Below, piece after piece: positions 37,251-46,734 of a stretch of 64,000 nt of DNA. Every line of letters begins with the position of its first letter. Position 1 is the first letter of the stretch. The translations under genes and the position numbers were made by a program. The notes below the pieces were generated by a model. That model was not told where the DNA came from. It was given only the letters and a program-made list of their open reading frames with translations, and made no database searches. Source of the stretch: UBA4742 sp963734965 (GTDB taxonomy: Bacteria; Actinomycetota; Acidimicrobiia; Acidimicrobiales; Acidimicrobilacustridaceae); NCBI GenBank assembly GCA_963734965.1, contig CAVTJK010000004.1, positions 1,860,001 to 1,924,000 of the forward strand, written 5' to 3'.

Positions 37251-37801
37251 GCGGCCCGGCCGACGAGCACCGGCGCATCGCCGGCGAGTTCACGACGACC
37301 GCGGAGGGCGCAGCACCGACGTCGTGGGATCAACCGGCACCGGTGGACGGCTGGGTCGCCCGTGACGTCGTGCGCCACCTGGTCGAGTGGTTTCCCGCCT
37401 TCCTCCAGGGCGGGACAGGGATCACGTTGCCTGCCGGTCCGTCCGTCGACGACGACCCCGTCGGGGCGTGGCGCACCCAGACCGACGCCGTGCAGGCCCT
37501 GCTCGACGACGCCGACTGCGCCGAACGCGAGCATGACCTCCCACACATCGGACGGATGACGCTCGAACAGGCCGTCGACATGATCTACACCAGCGACGTG
37601 TTCATGCACCGCTGGGATCTCGCCCGCGCCACCGGCCAGGACGAGACCCTCGACCCCGAGAAGTGCGCGGCGATGCTCGAGGGCATGCTGCCGATGGACG
37701 AGGTGCTTCGCCAGAGCGGCCAGTACGGCCCGCGCGTCGACGTCCCCGATGACGCCGACGTCCAGACCAAGCTGCTCGCCTTCATCGGCCGCAACCCATG
37801 A
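37247..37801 (+). CDS. Mycothiol maleylpyruvate isomerase-like (MDMPI/DinB-fold) protein
   Basis: A 184-residue four-helix-bundle protein of the TIGR03086/MDMPI group, widespread in actinobacteria. It has WDQPAPVDGWVARDVVRHLVEWFPAFL with the HLVEW metal-site motif, and later YTSDVFMHRWDLARATGQD, in which D-x-x-x-H-x-W-D-L-A is the diagnostic second motif. The family binds a divalent metal and may use mycothiol. ATG 37247 overlaps the SRPBCC stop. It is the third gene of the ArsR operon, and its actual substrate is unknown. Confidence 0.83.
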   Translation: MSGPADEHRRIAGEFTTTAEGAAPTSWDQPAPVDGWVARDVVRHLVEWFPAFLQGGTGITLPAGPSVDDDPVGAWRTQTDAVQALLDDADCAEREHDLPHIGRMTLEQAVDMIYTSDVFMHRWDLARATGQDETLDPEKCAAMLEGMLPMDEVLRQSGQYGPRVDVPDDADVQTKLLAFIGRNP

Positions 37802-37858
37802 CGCCGACGCCGTGGCACCAGTCGCCGACCGGCGGCTCTCGGTGGTGTTCGTGAGGAG

Positions 37859-38929
37859 CTACACCGACGCGGGCTGACCGACGGCCTCACGCGCGGCAGT
37901 CGCCTCGGCCCGGATGCGGGGAGCCACCTCGGTGCCGAGCAGCTCGATGCTGCGGAGCATGGCCGGGTGAGCGAGCAGCACGTTGGTCATCTGGAACGTG
38001 AGCCGGTCGATCCCGCCGAGCACCTCGTCGACGTGGTGGGCCTTGGCCACCACCGCGTCGGGCGCGCCGATCAGGTAGGCGCCACCGGGGCCGCTGGCCG
38101 CCTCGTACTGGGCTTTGCTCGGCGGGCTCCATCCCCGTTCCCGGCCGACGGTCGACATGAGCCGGGCATAGCCCGGCCAGGTCGCGTCGATCGCCTCCTG
38201 GTCGGAGTCGGCCACGAACCCGAATGCGTGCACGCCCACCCGAAGATCCTCGGGAGCGTGGCCCGCCTGACGACCGGCCTCGCGGTAGAGGTCGACGAGG
38301 GGGCGGAACCGCTCGAACGTCCCGCCGATGATCGCCACCATCAGCGGAAGCCCGAGCCGACCGGCCCGGGCGAAGGACTCGGGAGTGCCGCCGACTCCCA
38401 GCCAGATGGGCAGTGGATCCTGCACGGGGCGGGGGTACACGCCTTGGCCGGTCAGCGCGGGCCGGTGCCGGCCCGACCACGTCACATGGGTCTCGTCCCG
38501 GATCTGGAGGAGCAGCTCGAGCTTCTCGGCGAAGAGGCTGTCGTAGTCGGCCAGGTCGTGACCGAAGAGCGGGAACGCTTCGATCGACGAGCCCCGACCC
38601 ACCACCATCTCGGCCCGGCCCCGCGACAGCAGGTCCAGGGTGGCGAACTGCTGGAACACGCGGACCGGGTCGTCGGCGCTCAGCACGGTGACCGCGCTGG
38701 TGAGGCGGATGCGCTCGGTGCGGGCGGCGGCCGCCGCCAGGATCAGGGTGGGCGCCGAGTCGAGGTACTCCTGGCGATGGTGCTCACCGATCCCGAACAC
38801 GTCGACGCCGACCCGGTCGGCCACCTCGATCTCCTCGAGGAGGTTCGCCAAGCGGTCTTCGGCGCTCAAGGTCACCCCGGTCACGGGGTCCGAGACCACC
38901 GCCGCGAAGCTGTCGATTCCGATCTGCAC
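37859..38929 (-). CDS. LLM-class flavin-dependent oxidoreductase
   Basis: A 356-residue bacterial-luciferase-like monooxygenase using FMN or F420. It shows ADRVGVDVFGIGEHHRQEYLDSAP (the EHH element), LTSAVTVLSADDPVRVFQQFATLDLLSRGRAEMVVGRGS, and IWLGVGGTPESFARAGRLGLPLM. This subgroup (alkanal monooxygenase-like, MsnO8/CtbP type) is common in F420-using actinobacteria. GTG 38929 (VQIGIDSF) is preceded by GGAGGG and places the first strand normally; the open frame to 38962 adds no family residues. The gene stands alone, convergent with the ArsR operon. Confidence 0.88.
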   Translation of the reverse strand: MQIGIDSFAAVVSDPVTGVTLSAEDRLANLLEEIEVADRVGVDVFGIGEHHRQEYLDSAPTLILAAAAARTERIRLTSAVTVLSADDPVRVFQQFATLDLLSRGRAEMVVGRGSSIEAFPLFGHDLADYDSLFAEKLELLLQIRDETHVTWSGRHRPALTGQGVYPRPVQDPLPIWLGVGGTPESFARAGRLGLPLMVAIIGGTFERFRPLVDLYREAGRQAGHAPEDLRVGVHAFGFVADSDQEAIDATWPGYARLMSTVGRERGWSPPSKAQYEAASGPGGAYLIGAPDAVVAKAHHVDEVLGGIDRLTFQMTNVLLAHPAMLRSIELLGTEVAPRIRAEATAAREAVGQPASV

Positions 38930-39028
38930 GGACCCTCCCGGGGGAAGTGGTTCACATTTCAACTACTGCGGGCTCCAACCAGGCCGCGGGGCCCGGCATT
39001 CCCGGAGGTGACGACGCGGTCATGCCCG

Positions 39029-40090
39029 TCACACCTCGTCGAGCACCACCCGGACGCCGAGGAGGCGGATCGGCCGGTCGAGAGGGAAGCGACCGAGCAC
39101 GACGAGGGCCCTGGCCACCACCATCTCGGCATCGGTGCACGGCGCGTCGAGCTTGCTGATCTTCGTGCGGGTGAAGAAGCTGGCCGTGCGCACCTTGACG
39201 GCGACGTGGGTGACCACACGGCCCTCGGCGACCACGGAGCCGGTGACCTCTCGGGCCAGGTCGGCCACGTGACGCTCGATCTCGGACCGGTCGACGAGGT
39301 CGCTCGTGAAGGTGATCTCGCGGCTGCGGCCCTTGGCCACGCGCGGCTCGCCACGGATGGGCGACACGTTGCCGCCCATGGCGAGCAGCTTGAGGTTGGG
39401 TCCGATCGTCGGACCGAACTCGGCCGCCAGCGCGCGGTGGTCGGACCCAGCCAGCTGGGCGACGGTCCTCAGACCCAGATCAGCGAGCCGTCGCTCGGTG
39501 CGGCCGCCGATGCCGTTGAGCGCCGTCACCGGCTCGGCACCCATCGTGGCCAGCCAGGTGGCGAAGGTCAGGCGGGCGATGCCACCCGGCTTGGCGAAGC
39601 CCGTGGCCGTCTTGGCCTGCACGCGCGTCTGGCCGATGCCGACCGCGCAGCTCAGGCCGGTCTCGCTGAGAACGCGAGCCTTGATGCGGTCGGCGAGCGC
39701 CTCGGGGTCGTCGGTGTTCACACCGAGGAACGCTTCATCCCAGCCCAGCACCTCGACCGGGGCACCCAACGAGCGCAGCACCGCCATGACCTCCTCGGAG
39801 GCCTCGTCGTAGGCAGCCCGATCCGACGGCAGGAACACGGCATCGGGACAGCGTCGCCGCGCCTCGGCGAGCGGCATGCCCGAGTGCACGCCGAACGCCC
39901 GCGCCTCGTACGAGGCGGTGGCGACGACCTGGCGGGGCCGACCCGGGTTGCCGTCGCCGCCGACGACCACCGGCCGACCGGCCAGCTCGGGGCGCCGCCG
40001 CACCTCGACCGCCGACAGGAAGTGGTCGAGGTCGACGTGGAGCACCCACTCGTCGGGACGGACCTCGGCCGCCGGGCCGCTCGGCACCAT
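39029..40090 (-). CDS. dinB: DNA polymerase IV (Y family)
   Basis: Translesion DNA polymerase of 353 residues. Palm motifs: LHVDLDHFLSAVE with the first catalytic Asp, YEARAFGVHSGMPLAEARRRCP in the fingers, and GWDEAFLG, where the second catalytic Asp-Glu sits (SIDEA in E. coli). The thumb motif GIGGRTERRLADLG and a little-finger domain follow. The C-terminus lacks a clear beta-clamp-binding peptide. ATG 40090 gives the family length. It follows the alpha/beta hydrolase gene on the same strand, with 87 bases between. No LexA box is evident upstream. Confidence 0.92.
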   Translation of the reverse strand: MVPSGPAAEVRPDEWVLHVDLDHFLSAVEVRRRPELAGRPVVVGGDGNPGRPRQVVATASYEARAFGVHSGMPLAEARRRCPDAVFLPSDRAAYDEASEEVMAVLRSLGAPVEVLGWDEAFLGVNTDDPEALADRIKARVLSETGLSCAVGIGQTRVQAKTATGFAKPGGIARLTFATWLATMGAEPVTALNGIGGRTERRLADLGLRTVAQLAGSDHRALAAEFGPTIGPNLKLLAMGGNVSPIRGEPRVAKGRSREITFTSDLVDRSEIERHVADLAREVTGSVVAEGRVVTHVAVKVRTASFFTRTKISKLDAPCTDAEMVVARALVVLGRFPLDRPIRLLGVRVVLDEV

Positions 40091-40177
40091 GGCGGCGACG
40101 ATACCGACCACGACCGCTCGGCCGACCGAGGTCTCACGACGTTCGGTGGGTGGATCGACGTCGGAGGCCGCCGCGCC

Positions 40178-41488
40178 TCAACCGGCTGCGGCGAAGCCTC
40201 CAGATCCACTTCGGTGCGCGATCATCACCTCGACGTCTTCGGGGAGCAGCAGGCGATCCTCGACCAGGCGGGCAACTGCTCGAGCCCACCGCGCTTCGTG
40301 ATCGGCGTCATCGAGGTAGAGCTGGGCGAGCTGCGCGGCATCGAACGCGATCACCTCACCGAGGGTTGGACCACATGCGCAGCGGGGGAGGTACTGGGCC
40401 CGAGGCGCTTCGAGCCACGGCACCCGCACGCCCCCGACCGCGTTGCCGTGCTCGTCCCGCACCACGCCATCGACGGCGGCCGGGTCCCGGGCAATGCGCG
40501 GGACGTGGGGCATGGGGAAGCCGTGTCGGACCCAGCGGTCGACTCCGGCCAGAGCGGCGTTCACAACCAGCACGTACGGCTCGGCCGTGTGGTCGTGGCC
40601 GCCAGTTGCATCCCCTACCTCGGCGTGACCGATCGTGTGGGGAGCGCCGGGCAGCTCCACGCCTCGGACCCGTGGATGCTCCGAGTCGGGCGGGGCGGTC
40701 GTCGGTGTGACCAGGGTCCCCACCACCTCGGCTTCGCTCAGCAGGTTCACCAACACGGCGTCGGTTGGGTGGTGGGCCGGCGCCGGCGAGACGAGGAGCA
40801 CGTAGGCATCAAAGAGCGGGGCCCCCGATTCGAGTCGCCGGCGGTCGTGCCAGCCTCCGTCGAGGTGGAGCCGCCAGAAGTTGGCGGTCTGGGAGACCCC
40901 GCAGGCGTACAGGTGGCGAGCTCCGAGCTCAGCGAGCTCAGGTCGCGTGCGCAACACCATGGCAACGTCGGCCACGATCCCGTGGCCCTGAGGATGGGCC
41001 ATGGCCATGCTCCACTTCAGGCCGAACGAATCAGTCCCGCTCGGTCCTGGGTGCGAACGCATGGGGGGCGGCTGCTCGAAGCTCGGCAGGTGCAGACCGC
41101 CGTAGCGGGACCGATCCTGCTCCTGGAGCGCGTCGACGCCGCCCACAAATCCGTAGCGGGCTCCGAAGGAGCTGTTGTGGATGCTGACCCCCACCCAGAC
41201 GTGGCCGTTCGCCATCAACCAGTCGCGGCAGTCCCAACTGGCCGGCATCTCCTTGATCATGTGGAGCGCGTCGAGGAACACGGCGCCGCTCACCCGTGAC
41301 GGGTCCGACGGCCGGCGAACGACGAACCGCGTCTGATACGGGACGGCCGGCGCCAGGCAGACGCCGTCCGGATCGAGTGCGTCGGCGCGGCCCCCGATCA
41401 GCCACTCCTGTTCGACATAGCCATGGCTGGCCAGGCCGTGGCCACCTTCGCTCGGGGGAAGTGGGGCGAGCGCGATCGCCGTGGGCAT
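40178..41488 (-). CDS. Alpha/beta-hydrolase-domain protein (Abhydrolase_10 type)
   Basis: A 436-residue protein of a large alpha/beta hydrolase family found near catabolic genes. It has YVEQEWLIGGRADALDPDG at the start, TRFVVRRPSDPSRVSGAVFLDALH, and the nucleophile elbow region YACGVSQTANFWRLHLDGGW (G-x-S-x-T). Later PYVLVVNAALAGVDRWVRHGFP and GGVRVPWLEAPRA complete the fold. ATG 41488 has a GAGGAACC site. Its promoter region is shared with the divergent binding-protein gene and contains operator copy A, which links this enzyme to module 2. It probably hydrolyses an ester or lactone of the imported compound. Confidence 0.78.
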   Translation of the reverse strand: MPTAIALAPLPPSEGGHGLASHGYVEQEWLIGGRADALDPDGVCLAPAVPYQTRFVVRRPSDPSRVSGAVFLDALHMIKEMPASWDCRDWLMANGHVWVGVSIHNSSFGARYGFVGGVDALQEQDRSRYGGLHLPSFEQPPPMRSHPGPSGTDSFGLKWSMAMAHPQGHGIVADVAMVLRTRPELAELGARHLYACGVSQTANFWRLHLDGGWHDRRRLESGAPLFDAYVLLVSPAPAHHPTDAVLVNLLSEAEVVGTLVTPTTAPPDSEHPRVRGVELPGAPHTIGHAEVGDATGGHDHTAEPYVLVVNAALAGVDRWVRHGFPMPHVPRIARDPAAVDGVVRDEHGNAVGGVRVPWLEAPRAQYLPRCACGPTLGEVIAFDAAQLAQLYLDDADHEARWARAVARLVEDRLLLPEDVEVMIAHRSGSGGFAAAG

Positions 41489-41548
41489 CGGTTCCTCGAC
41501 TCCTCGTTGCGCGGCCGGGCGCCACGCTGGTCGGCGGCTGGCTATTTC

Positions 41549-41564
41549 CATAGTATGTGCTATT
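41549..41564. promoter_or_regulatory. Module 2 operator copy A
   Basis: CATAGTATGTGCTATT: a 16-base site with TG at the centre and half-site CATAGTA, shared with copies B and C. It contains TAGTAT and abuts an extended -10 (TGCTATTCT) for the rightward gene. It lies between the divergent hydrolase and binding-protein genes. Confidence 0.6.
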
Positions 41565-41637
41565 CTCATTGGACTATGGCGGACGTCATCGGTGTCCGAC
41601 GTGTCGACGTTCAGGGGAGCAAGCCCAAGGGGGGCAC

Positions 41638-42933
41638 ATGAGTCTCAGGACCATGTCCAGGGTCGGTGCCGGCTGTGTGGCGGCCGTCCTGGTGATCAGC
41701 GGATGCAGCAGTTCGACGAAGACCTCGTCGGGCGCGGCGGGAACCGGCTCGACGACCACCGTGTCGTCGGGTGGCGGAGGAGGGTCCGCACGCGGCTACG
41801 ACGGGTCGACCATCAAGGTCGCCGGACTGGCCACCGCATCGCTGTTCGGGGGTGCGGCCGACGGTGCTCAGGCCCGGTTCAAGCGCTTCAACGAGACCAA
41901 CGAGATCCCTGGCGTCAAGATCAAGTTCGTCGAGTTGGCCGACGACAGCGGAGACCCGGCGTCGGCGCTGTCGGCGGCCCGCCGCTTGGTCACCCAAGAC
42001 CAGGTGTTCGCCATCGTGCCCGACATCAGCCAGTTCAACCCGGGTGCCTACCTCACCGCCCAGAAGATGCCGTTCGTGGGTTGGGGGATCGACAACGCCT
42101 TTTGCAGCGCCACCCCCTCCACGTCGGTCTGGGGGTTCGGCTACAGCGGCTGCCTGACCTCGACCGTCGCCCCCCGCGCCACCGACTCGCTCGGGCCGCT
42201 CTACACCTACGTCAAGACCAAGACAGGCCAGTCCAAGCCCACCATCGCGATCATCTCGGCCGATACCGCGTCGGGCAAGAGCGCGGCGAAGTACAACGCC
42301 GCCTCCGCCGAGGGGGCCGGCTTCGAGGTCGTCTACGCCAAGGGCACGGTGCCTGCCACCACGAGCGACTTCTCCCCGTACGTCGCGCAGCTCATGAGCG
42401 CCAACAAGGGCCACGCGCCGACCGTCATCGACTGCCTGTTGACGTCCCAGTGCGTGCAGGCGTGGCAGGCGCTCAAGGGAGTCGGCTTCACCGGGACGTA
42501 CTTCCAGCCGCTGGGTCCGACCGACGCCGTGGCCAAGACGCTGGCGGGCACGGTGACCGAAACCTTCTGGAACCTGCAGCCCAATGCCGGGTACTCGCAG
42601 ATGCTGGCCGACTTCAGCGCCTACAAGGCTGGCCTCCAACCCGTGGCCTACAGCACGGTTCCGGGCTACCTCGGGGCGGACATGTTCGTCCAGGGCTTGA
42701 AGAAGCTGGGGAAGAACATCACCCCGTCCGCCCTGCAGAAGGCCCTGTCGACACAGACCTGGCAGATCCCGAACTTCGTCGGTCCCACCAAGTACCCAGC
42801 ATCAACCGTCTTGTCCACCCCGGCCTGCCTGGGGCTGCTCATGGACAACGCCGACGGCTCAGGCTTCACCCCCCTGTCCCCCTACGCCTGCAGCTATCGC
42901 ACGTTCAAGCTCGATCCTCGCTTCCAGGGCTGA
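41638..42933 (+). CDS. Branched-chain-type ABC transporter substrate-binding lipoprotein
   Basis: A 431-residue type I binding protein. The lipobox VLVISGC places the lipidated Cys at position 23, followed by a Ser/Thr/Gly-rich linker. The mature part begins STIKVAGLATASLFGGAADGAQARFKRFN, has IPGVKIKFVELADDSGDPASALSAARRLV, and PTIAIISADTASGKSA at the domain crossover. The gene is intact. An AAGGGGGG site precedes ATG 41638. It is the first gene of a transporter set with LivG and LivHMF, under operator copy A. The ligand is unknown; the neighbouring catabolic genes argue for a carboxylic acid of ring or terpenoid origin rather than an amino acid. Confidence 0.88.
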   Translation: MSLRTMSRVGAGCVAAVLVISGCSSSTKTSSGAAGTGSTTTVSSGGGGGSARGYDGSTIKVAGLATASLFGGAADGAQARFKRFNETNEIPGVKIKFVELADDSGDPASALSAARRLVTQDQVFAIVPDISQFNPGAYLTAQKMPFVGWGIDNAFCSATPSTSVWGFGYSGCLTSTVAPRATDSLGPLYTYVKTKTGQSKPTIAIISADTASGKSAAKYNAASAEGAGFEVVYAKGTVPATTSDFSPYVAQLMSANKGHAPTVIDCLLTSQCVQAWQALKGVGFTGTYFQPLGPTDAVAKTLAGTVTETFWNLQPNAGYSQMLADFSAYKAGLQPVAYSTVPGYLGADMFVQGLKKLGKNITPSALQKALSTQTWQIPNFVGPTKYPASTVLSTPACLGLLMDNADGSGFTPLSPYACSYRTFKLDPRFQG

Positions 42934-42938
42934 CCGGC

Positions 42939-43730
42939 GTGGCTGAGGGGACGCTCGAGCTCGACGACATCGTCGTGCGCTTCGGCAGCCTGATCGCCCT
43001 CGACCGGGTATCGATGCACGTCGGCGCAGGAGAGATCTGCGGCCTGATCGGACCCAACGGGGCCGGCAAGACAACCCTGTTCGACGTCATCTCCGGTGTT
43101 CGCCAACCCGACCGGGGGCGCGTGTCGCTCGAGGGCCGCGACATCACGAAGAAGCGACCCTCGACCCGGGCGCGCCTCGGCGTCCATCGCACGTTCCAGC
43201 GCGTGCAGACCTTCGGCTGGCTGAGCGTCGAGGACAACGTCCTGGTCGCCAGTGAGTGGCACGGAGGTGGTGGCGGGGTGGTGGGAGATCTGGCGGGCTC
43301 ACCCCTGCGTCGGCGGCGGGAACGGGCCAGGCGGAAGACCGCATCGGCGACCATCGAGCGGTGCGGACTGTCGGGAGTACGGACAGACATGGCGGGCTCG
43401 CTGCCGATCGGGATCTCCCGCATGGTCGAGTTCGCCCGAGCCACGTCGGAACCACCCAAGCTCCTGCTTCTGGATGAGCCGGCCTCGGGTCTCGATCAGG
43501 CCGAGTCGGACCTACTCGGCCGCCGCATCCAAGACGTTCGCTCCGAGACCGGGTGCGCGGTGATCATCGTCGAGCACGATGCCGGCTTCATCATGGACCA
43601 CTGCGACCGGGTGGTCGTCCTGACCCTCGGATCGGTTCTGGCTGAGGGCACGCCGCACGAGATCCAGGCCAACGACGCCGTTCGAGCCGCCTATCTAGGC
43701 GACGACGCGCCCGCCAGGAGGGGCCGTTGA
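42939..43730 (+). CDS. LivG-type ABC transporter ATPase
   Basis: An ATPase subunit of 263 residues: Walker A GPNGAGKTT, Q-loop region HRTFQRVQTFGWLSVEDN, a weakened signature LPIGISRMVEFARA, Walker B LLLLDEPASGLDQAE and IIVEHDAGFIMDHCDRVVVL. The middle carries a glycine-rich insertion (EWHGGGGG). GTG 42939 starts 5 bases after the binding protein stop. It pairs with the LivF part of the next protein to form the asymmetric ATPase dimer. Confidence 0.9.
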   Translation: MAEGTLELDDIVVRFGSLIALDRVSMHVGAGEICGLIGPNGAGKTTLFDVISGVRQPDRGRVSLEGRDITKKRPSTRARLGVHRTFQRVQTFGWLSVEDNVLVASEWHGGGGGVVGDLAGSPLRRRRERARRKTASATIERCGLSGVRTDMAGSLPIGISRMVEFARATSEPPKLLLLDEPASGLDQAESDLLGRRIQDVRSETGCAVIIVEHDAGFIMDHCDRVVVLTLGSVLAEGTPHEIQANDAVRAAYLGDDAPARRGR

Positions 43731-43797
43731 TCGCGCACCGCAGGCGGCTTTCGCCGGCTCACGCCCTCGTTCGGTTCAGAGCCAGCCGCGACTGAGC

Positions 43798-46689
43798 ATG
43801 GACAAGCTCCTCAACCTCGTCCTGCTGGGCGCCGTCACGGGTGCCATCTACTCGGTGATGGCTTCGGGCCTCGTTCTCACCTACTCGACCTCGGGCATCT
43901 TCAACTTCGCCCACGGCGCGGTCGCCTTCGTGGTTGCCTACCTCTACTACCAGTTGCACACCGGGCTGGGGGTCCCGATCGTGCCGGCTCTGATCGCGTC
44001 CGCCTTCATCTTCGGACCCCTGCTCGGACTGCTCCTCGACCGCGTGCTGCTGAGGCGATTGGCCCGAGCACCGGTCTACGCCAAGGTGGTGGGCACCATC
44101 GGGCTGCTGGTCGCCCTTCCGAACCTGGCCCAATGGTTATTCGTCACGGTGGGCAACACCGTGTTCCACCTCGGCCTGGCCGGCAACACCGCAACCGATC
44201 AGGGCTTGCAGGTGACGGGGATCGGACCCGACCCGGCCGCCGTCTACAACCCCTTGCACGGCGTCGCCATCAGCTCCGACCAGGTGGCGGTGTTCATCGT
44301 GGCCGCGCTGGCCGCCGTCGGTCTGTGGGTCGTCCTGCGCAAGACCCGACTGGGTCTGGAGATGCGCGCCGTCGTCGACAGCGAGACGTTGGCTGGGCTC
44401 CGGGGGGTGAACCAGGGCCGGACGTCATCGGCAGCCTGGGCGCTCACCATGCTCCTGGCCGGGCTCGGCGGCGTCCTCATCGCCCCGTTGTTCAGCCTCG
44501 ACCCCAACACGTTCACGCTGGTCGTGCTGGGCGCCCTGGCCGCGGTCGTGCTGGGCGGGCTGCGGTCGCTGCCCATCGCCTTCCTGGGCGGCCTGGCCCT
44601 GGGGATCATCCAAAACCTGATCGCCGGCTACAGCAACGACCTGCCGGGGTTCCTGGCCAACCTGACCGGACTGAAGTCGGCCGTGCCGTTCCTGTTGGTC
44701 ATCGTCCTCGGGCTGATGGTGGGGCGCGATCGCACGCGAGGCGCCGGTTCAGTGGCTGACAACGCTCCGCCCTCTGACCACCGTCGCGGCCTGCCCGCAT
44801 GGCGGCGACGACTTCCCTGGGCCCTCGCCGTCGCCGCGCTCGTCGCCTTCTCGATGCAGTGGCTGCCGATCGGTGTGCTCAAGGCCAGCACCTATGACCA
44901 GACCGTGATCGCCCAGAGCCTGGCCACCGCCGTCATCATGCTGTCGTTCGTGGTGGTGACGGGAATGGGTGGCATGGTCAGCCTGGCCCAGGCCACGTTC
45001 GTGACGGCCGGCGGCTTCGCGCTGGGCTGGGCGATCAACCGCAACTGGGGCATCGACGTCCCCCTGCTGGCTCGCCACGGCCAGCTCAACTTCGCAGTGG
45101 CCACGATCATCGCCATGGTGGTGGCCGCCGCTCTGGGCGCCCTCATCGCGTGGCCCGCCACCCGACTCGGCGCGGTCTACCTCGCGATCTGGACGTTGGC
45201 GGCCGCCTTCTTCTTCACCCTGGTGCCGTACGGATACCAAGCCATCGGGCACGGCAGCGAGGGATGGGCGATCCGCTCCCCCACGCTCGACCTCCCGGGC
45301 CTCAGCTCGTTGCACCGGATCCTGACCAGCCAGAGCGGTCATTTCGACTTCAGCCAGCTTCCCGACCAGATCCTGCTCTTCCTCGCCGTCTTCGGGGTGG
45401 TGACCGCGGTCATCCACGCGCTGCTGCGATCGACCACCGGCCGGTCGATCCTGGCCGTGCGCAGCTCCGAGGTCGCCGCCGAGGCCACTGGCATCCGCGC
45501 CAACCGAACCAAGATCCTGATCTTCGCCCTGGCCGCCGGCATCGCCGGACTCGGCGGAGCCATGCTCAGCCTCTTCTCCTTCTCGATCAGCAACAGCACC
45601 GCCCCTCCCATCTTCGGGATGCTGTGGCTCGCCCTTGCCGTCGTGTACGGGGTGCGCCGTCCCGGTGGCGCGCTGCTCGCCGGCTTCTCCGTGGTCGCTG
45701 GCGCCGCCATCCTGCAGGGCATCGGATCGCTGCTACCGGGGACCGTGACCAAGGAGCTGATCGGCTCGGCCTTCTTCCTGCCCATCCTGTCGGGCATGGG
45801 CGCCATCGTCCTGGCCCAGGAGCCCGATGGCATCCTGGCCCTCGCCGGCTGGCGCAATCGGGACCGCACCCAAGCCCGCGTGCGGGCCGACATCGCCGCG
45901 GCTGAGGCCGAGCTGCACGGCGGTCGAGTCCCCGACCACGAACAGCGGCACCACACCGAGCCGAGCACTCCGCTCGCCACCGACGACGGCGCCCTCTCAT
46001 TGCGCGGTGTCGTGGCCGGCTACCACGACATCGAGGTCGTCCACGGGGTCGACCTCGTCCTCGAGCCTAGACAGATCGTGGCCCTCCTCGGTGCCAACGG
46101 TGCCGGTAAGTCGACGTTGTGCGCCGTGATCGCCGGTCTCGTCGAAGCGAGCGCGGGATCGGTCCGAATGCACAGCCAGGACGTGACCGCGTGGCCCGCA
46201 TTCCAGCGCGCCCGCGAGGGCGTCCTGCTGATCCCCGAGGCCCGCGGCGTCTTCCCCGGTCTCAGCGTGGATGACAACCTCGCCGTATTCCTGCGCACAT
46301 CCGAAGAGCGTGAGCTCGCCTATGAACGCCTGCCCACGTTGGCCACGCGCCGCGACGAGCACGCGGGGAACCTCTCAGGTGGCGAGCAACAGATGCTCAG
46401 CGTGGCCCCCGCTCTGGTCAAACCACCGCGGGTCCTGATCGCAGACGAACCGACCCTGGGTCTGGCCCCGCTCATGGCCGAAGAGATGATGCGAGCGATC
46501 ATGGACATCCGCGACCAGGGCTCGACGGTTCTGCTGGTCGAGGAGCACGCCCACCACGCCTTGGCCGTGGCCGACGTCCTGGCGTACATGGAGCTCGGGA
46601 ACATCACCTGGGTCGGACCACGCGCTGAGGTCGACCTCGACGAGCTCAGCTCGGTCTACCTGGGCGGAGCGATCGAAACGCGAGCATAG
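43798..46689 (+). CDS. One-chain LivH-LivM-LivF ABC transporter protein
   Basis: A 963-residue intact chain combining both permeases and one ATPase. Residues 1-310 are LivH (VTGAIYSVMASGLVLTYSTSGIFNFAHGAVAF). Residues 340-690 are LivM (VVVTGMGGMVSLAQATFVTAGG and RSSEVAAEATGIRA). After a charged linker with ADIAAAEAELHGG, residues 730-963 are LivF: Walker A GANGAGKST, signature LSGGEQQML, Walker B VLIADEPTLGLAP. With LivG and the binding protein this makes a whole importer from three genes. ATG 43798 starts the first membrane helix. The stop TAG (46687-46689) lies inside operator copy B of the next promoter. Confidence 0.92.
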   Translation: MDKLLNLVLLGAVTGAIYSVMASGLVLTYSTSGIFNFAHGAVAFVVAYLYYQLHTGLGVPIVPALIASAFIFGPLLGLLLDRVLLRRLARAPVYAKVVGTIGLLVALPNLAQWLFVTVGNTVFHLGLAGNTATDQGLQVTGIGPDPAAVYNPLHGVAISSDQVAVFIVAALAAVGLWVVLRKTRLGLEMRAVVDSETLAGLRGVNQGRTSSAAWALTMLLAGLGGVLIAPLFSLDPNTFTLVVLGALAAVVLGGLRSLPIAFLGGLALGIIQNLIAGYSNDLPGFLANLTGLKSAVPFLLVIVLGLMVGRDRTRGAGSVADNAPPSDHRRGLPAWRRRLPWALAVAALVAFSMQWLPIGVLKASTYDQTVIAQSLATAVIMLSFVVVTGMGGMVSLAQATFVTAGGFALGWAINRNWGIDVPLLARHGQLNFAVATIIAMVVAAALGALIAWPATRLGAVYLAIWTLAAAFFFTLVPYGYQAIGHGSEGWAIRSPTLDLPGLSSLHRILTSQSGHFDFSQLPDQILLFLAVFGVVTAVIHALLRSTTGRSILAVRSSEVAAEATGIRANRTKILIFALAAGIAGLGGAMLSLFSFSISNSTAPPIFGMLWLALAVVYGVRRPGGALLAGFSVVAGAAILQGIGSLLPGTVTKELIGSAFFLPILSGMGAIVLAQEPDGILALAGWRNRDRTQARVRADIAAAEAELHGGRVPDHEQRHHTEPSTPLATDDGALSLRGVVAGYHDIEVVHGVDLVLEPRQIVALLGANGAGKSTLCAVIAGLVEASAGSVRMHSQDVTAWPAFQRAREGVLLIPEARGVFPGLSVDDNLAVFLRTSEERELAYERLPTLATRRDEHAGNLSGGEQQMLSVAPALVKPPRVLIADEPTLGLAPLMAEEMMRAIMDIRDQGSTVLLVEEHAHHALAVADVLAYMELGNITWVGPRAEVDLDELSSVYLGGAIETRA

Positions 46690-46700
46690 TATGTACAATG
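46685..46700 (+). promoter_or_regulatory. Module 2 operator copy B
   Basis: CATAGTATGTACAATG: near-perfect inverted repeat CATAGTA-TG-TACAATG. TAGTAT (46687-46692) fits a -10 with a start near 46699. It overlaps the stop codon of the transporter gene and precedes the CaiB gene (GTG 46735, SD AGGGGGAAG). Confidence 0.65.
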
Positions 46701-46734
46701 TGACCATCTGATGGTGATGGACCAGGGGGAAGTC

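Noticed and set aside
37967..41299. An 1110-codon open frame on the plus strand across the LLM, dinB and hydrolase genes
   Set aside because: It spans three well-supported minus-strand genes and shows only the biased composition of an antisense frame.
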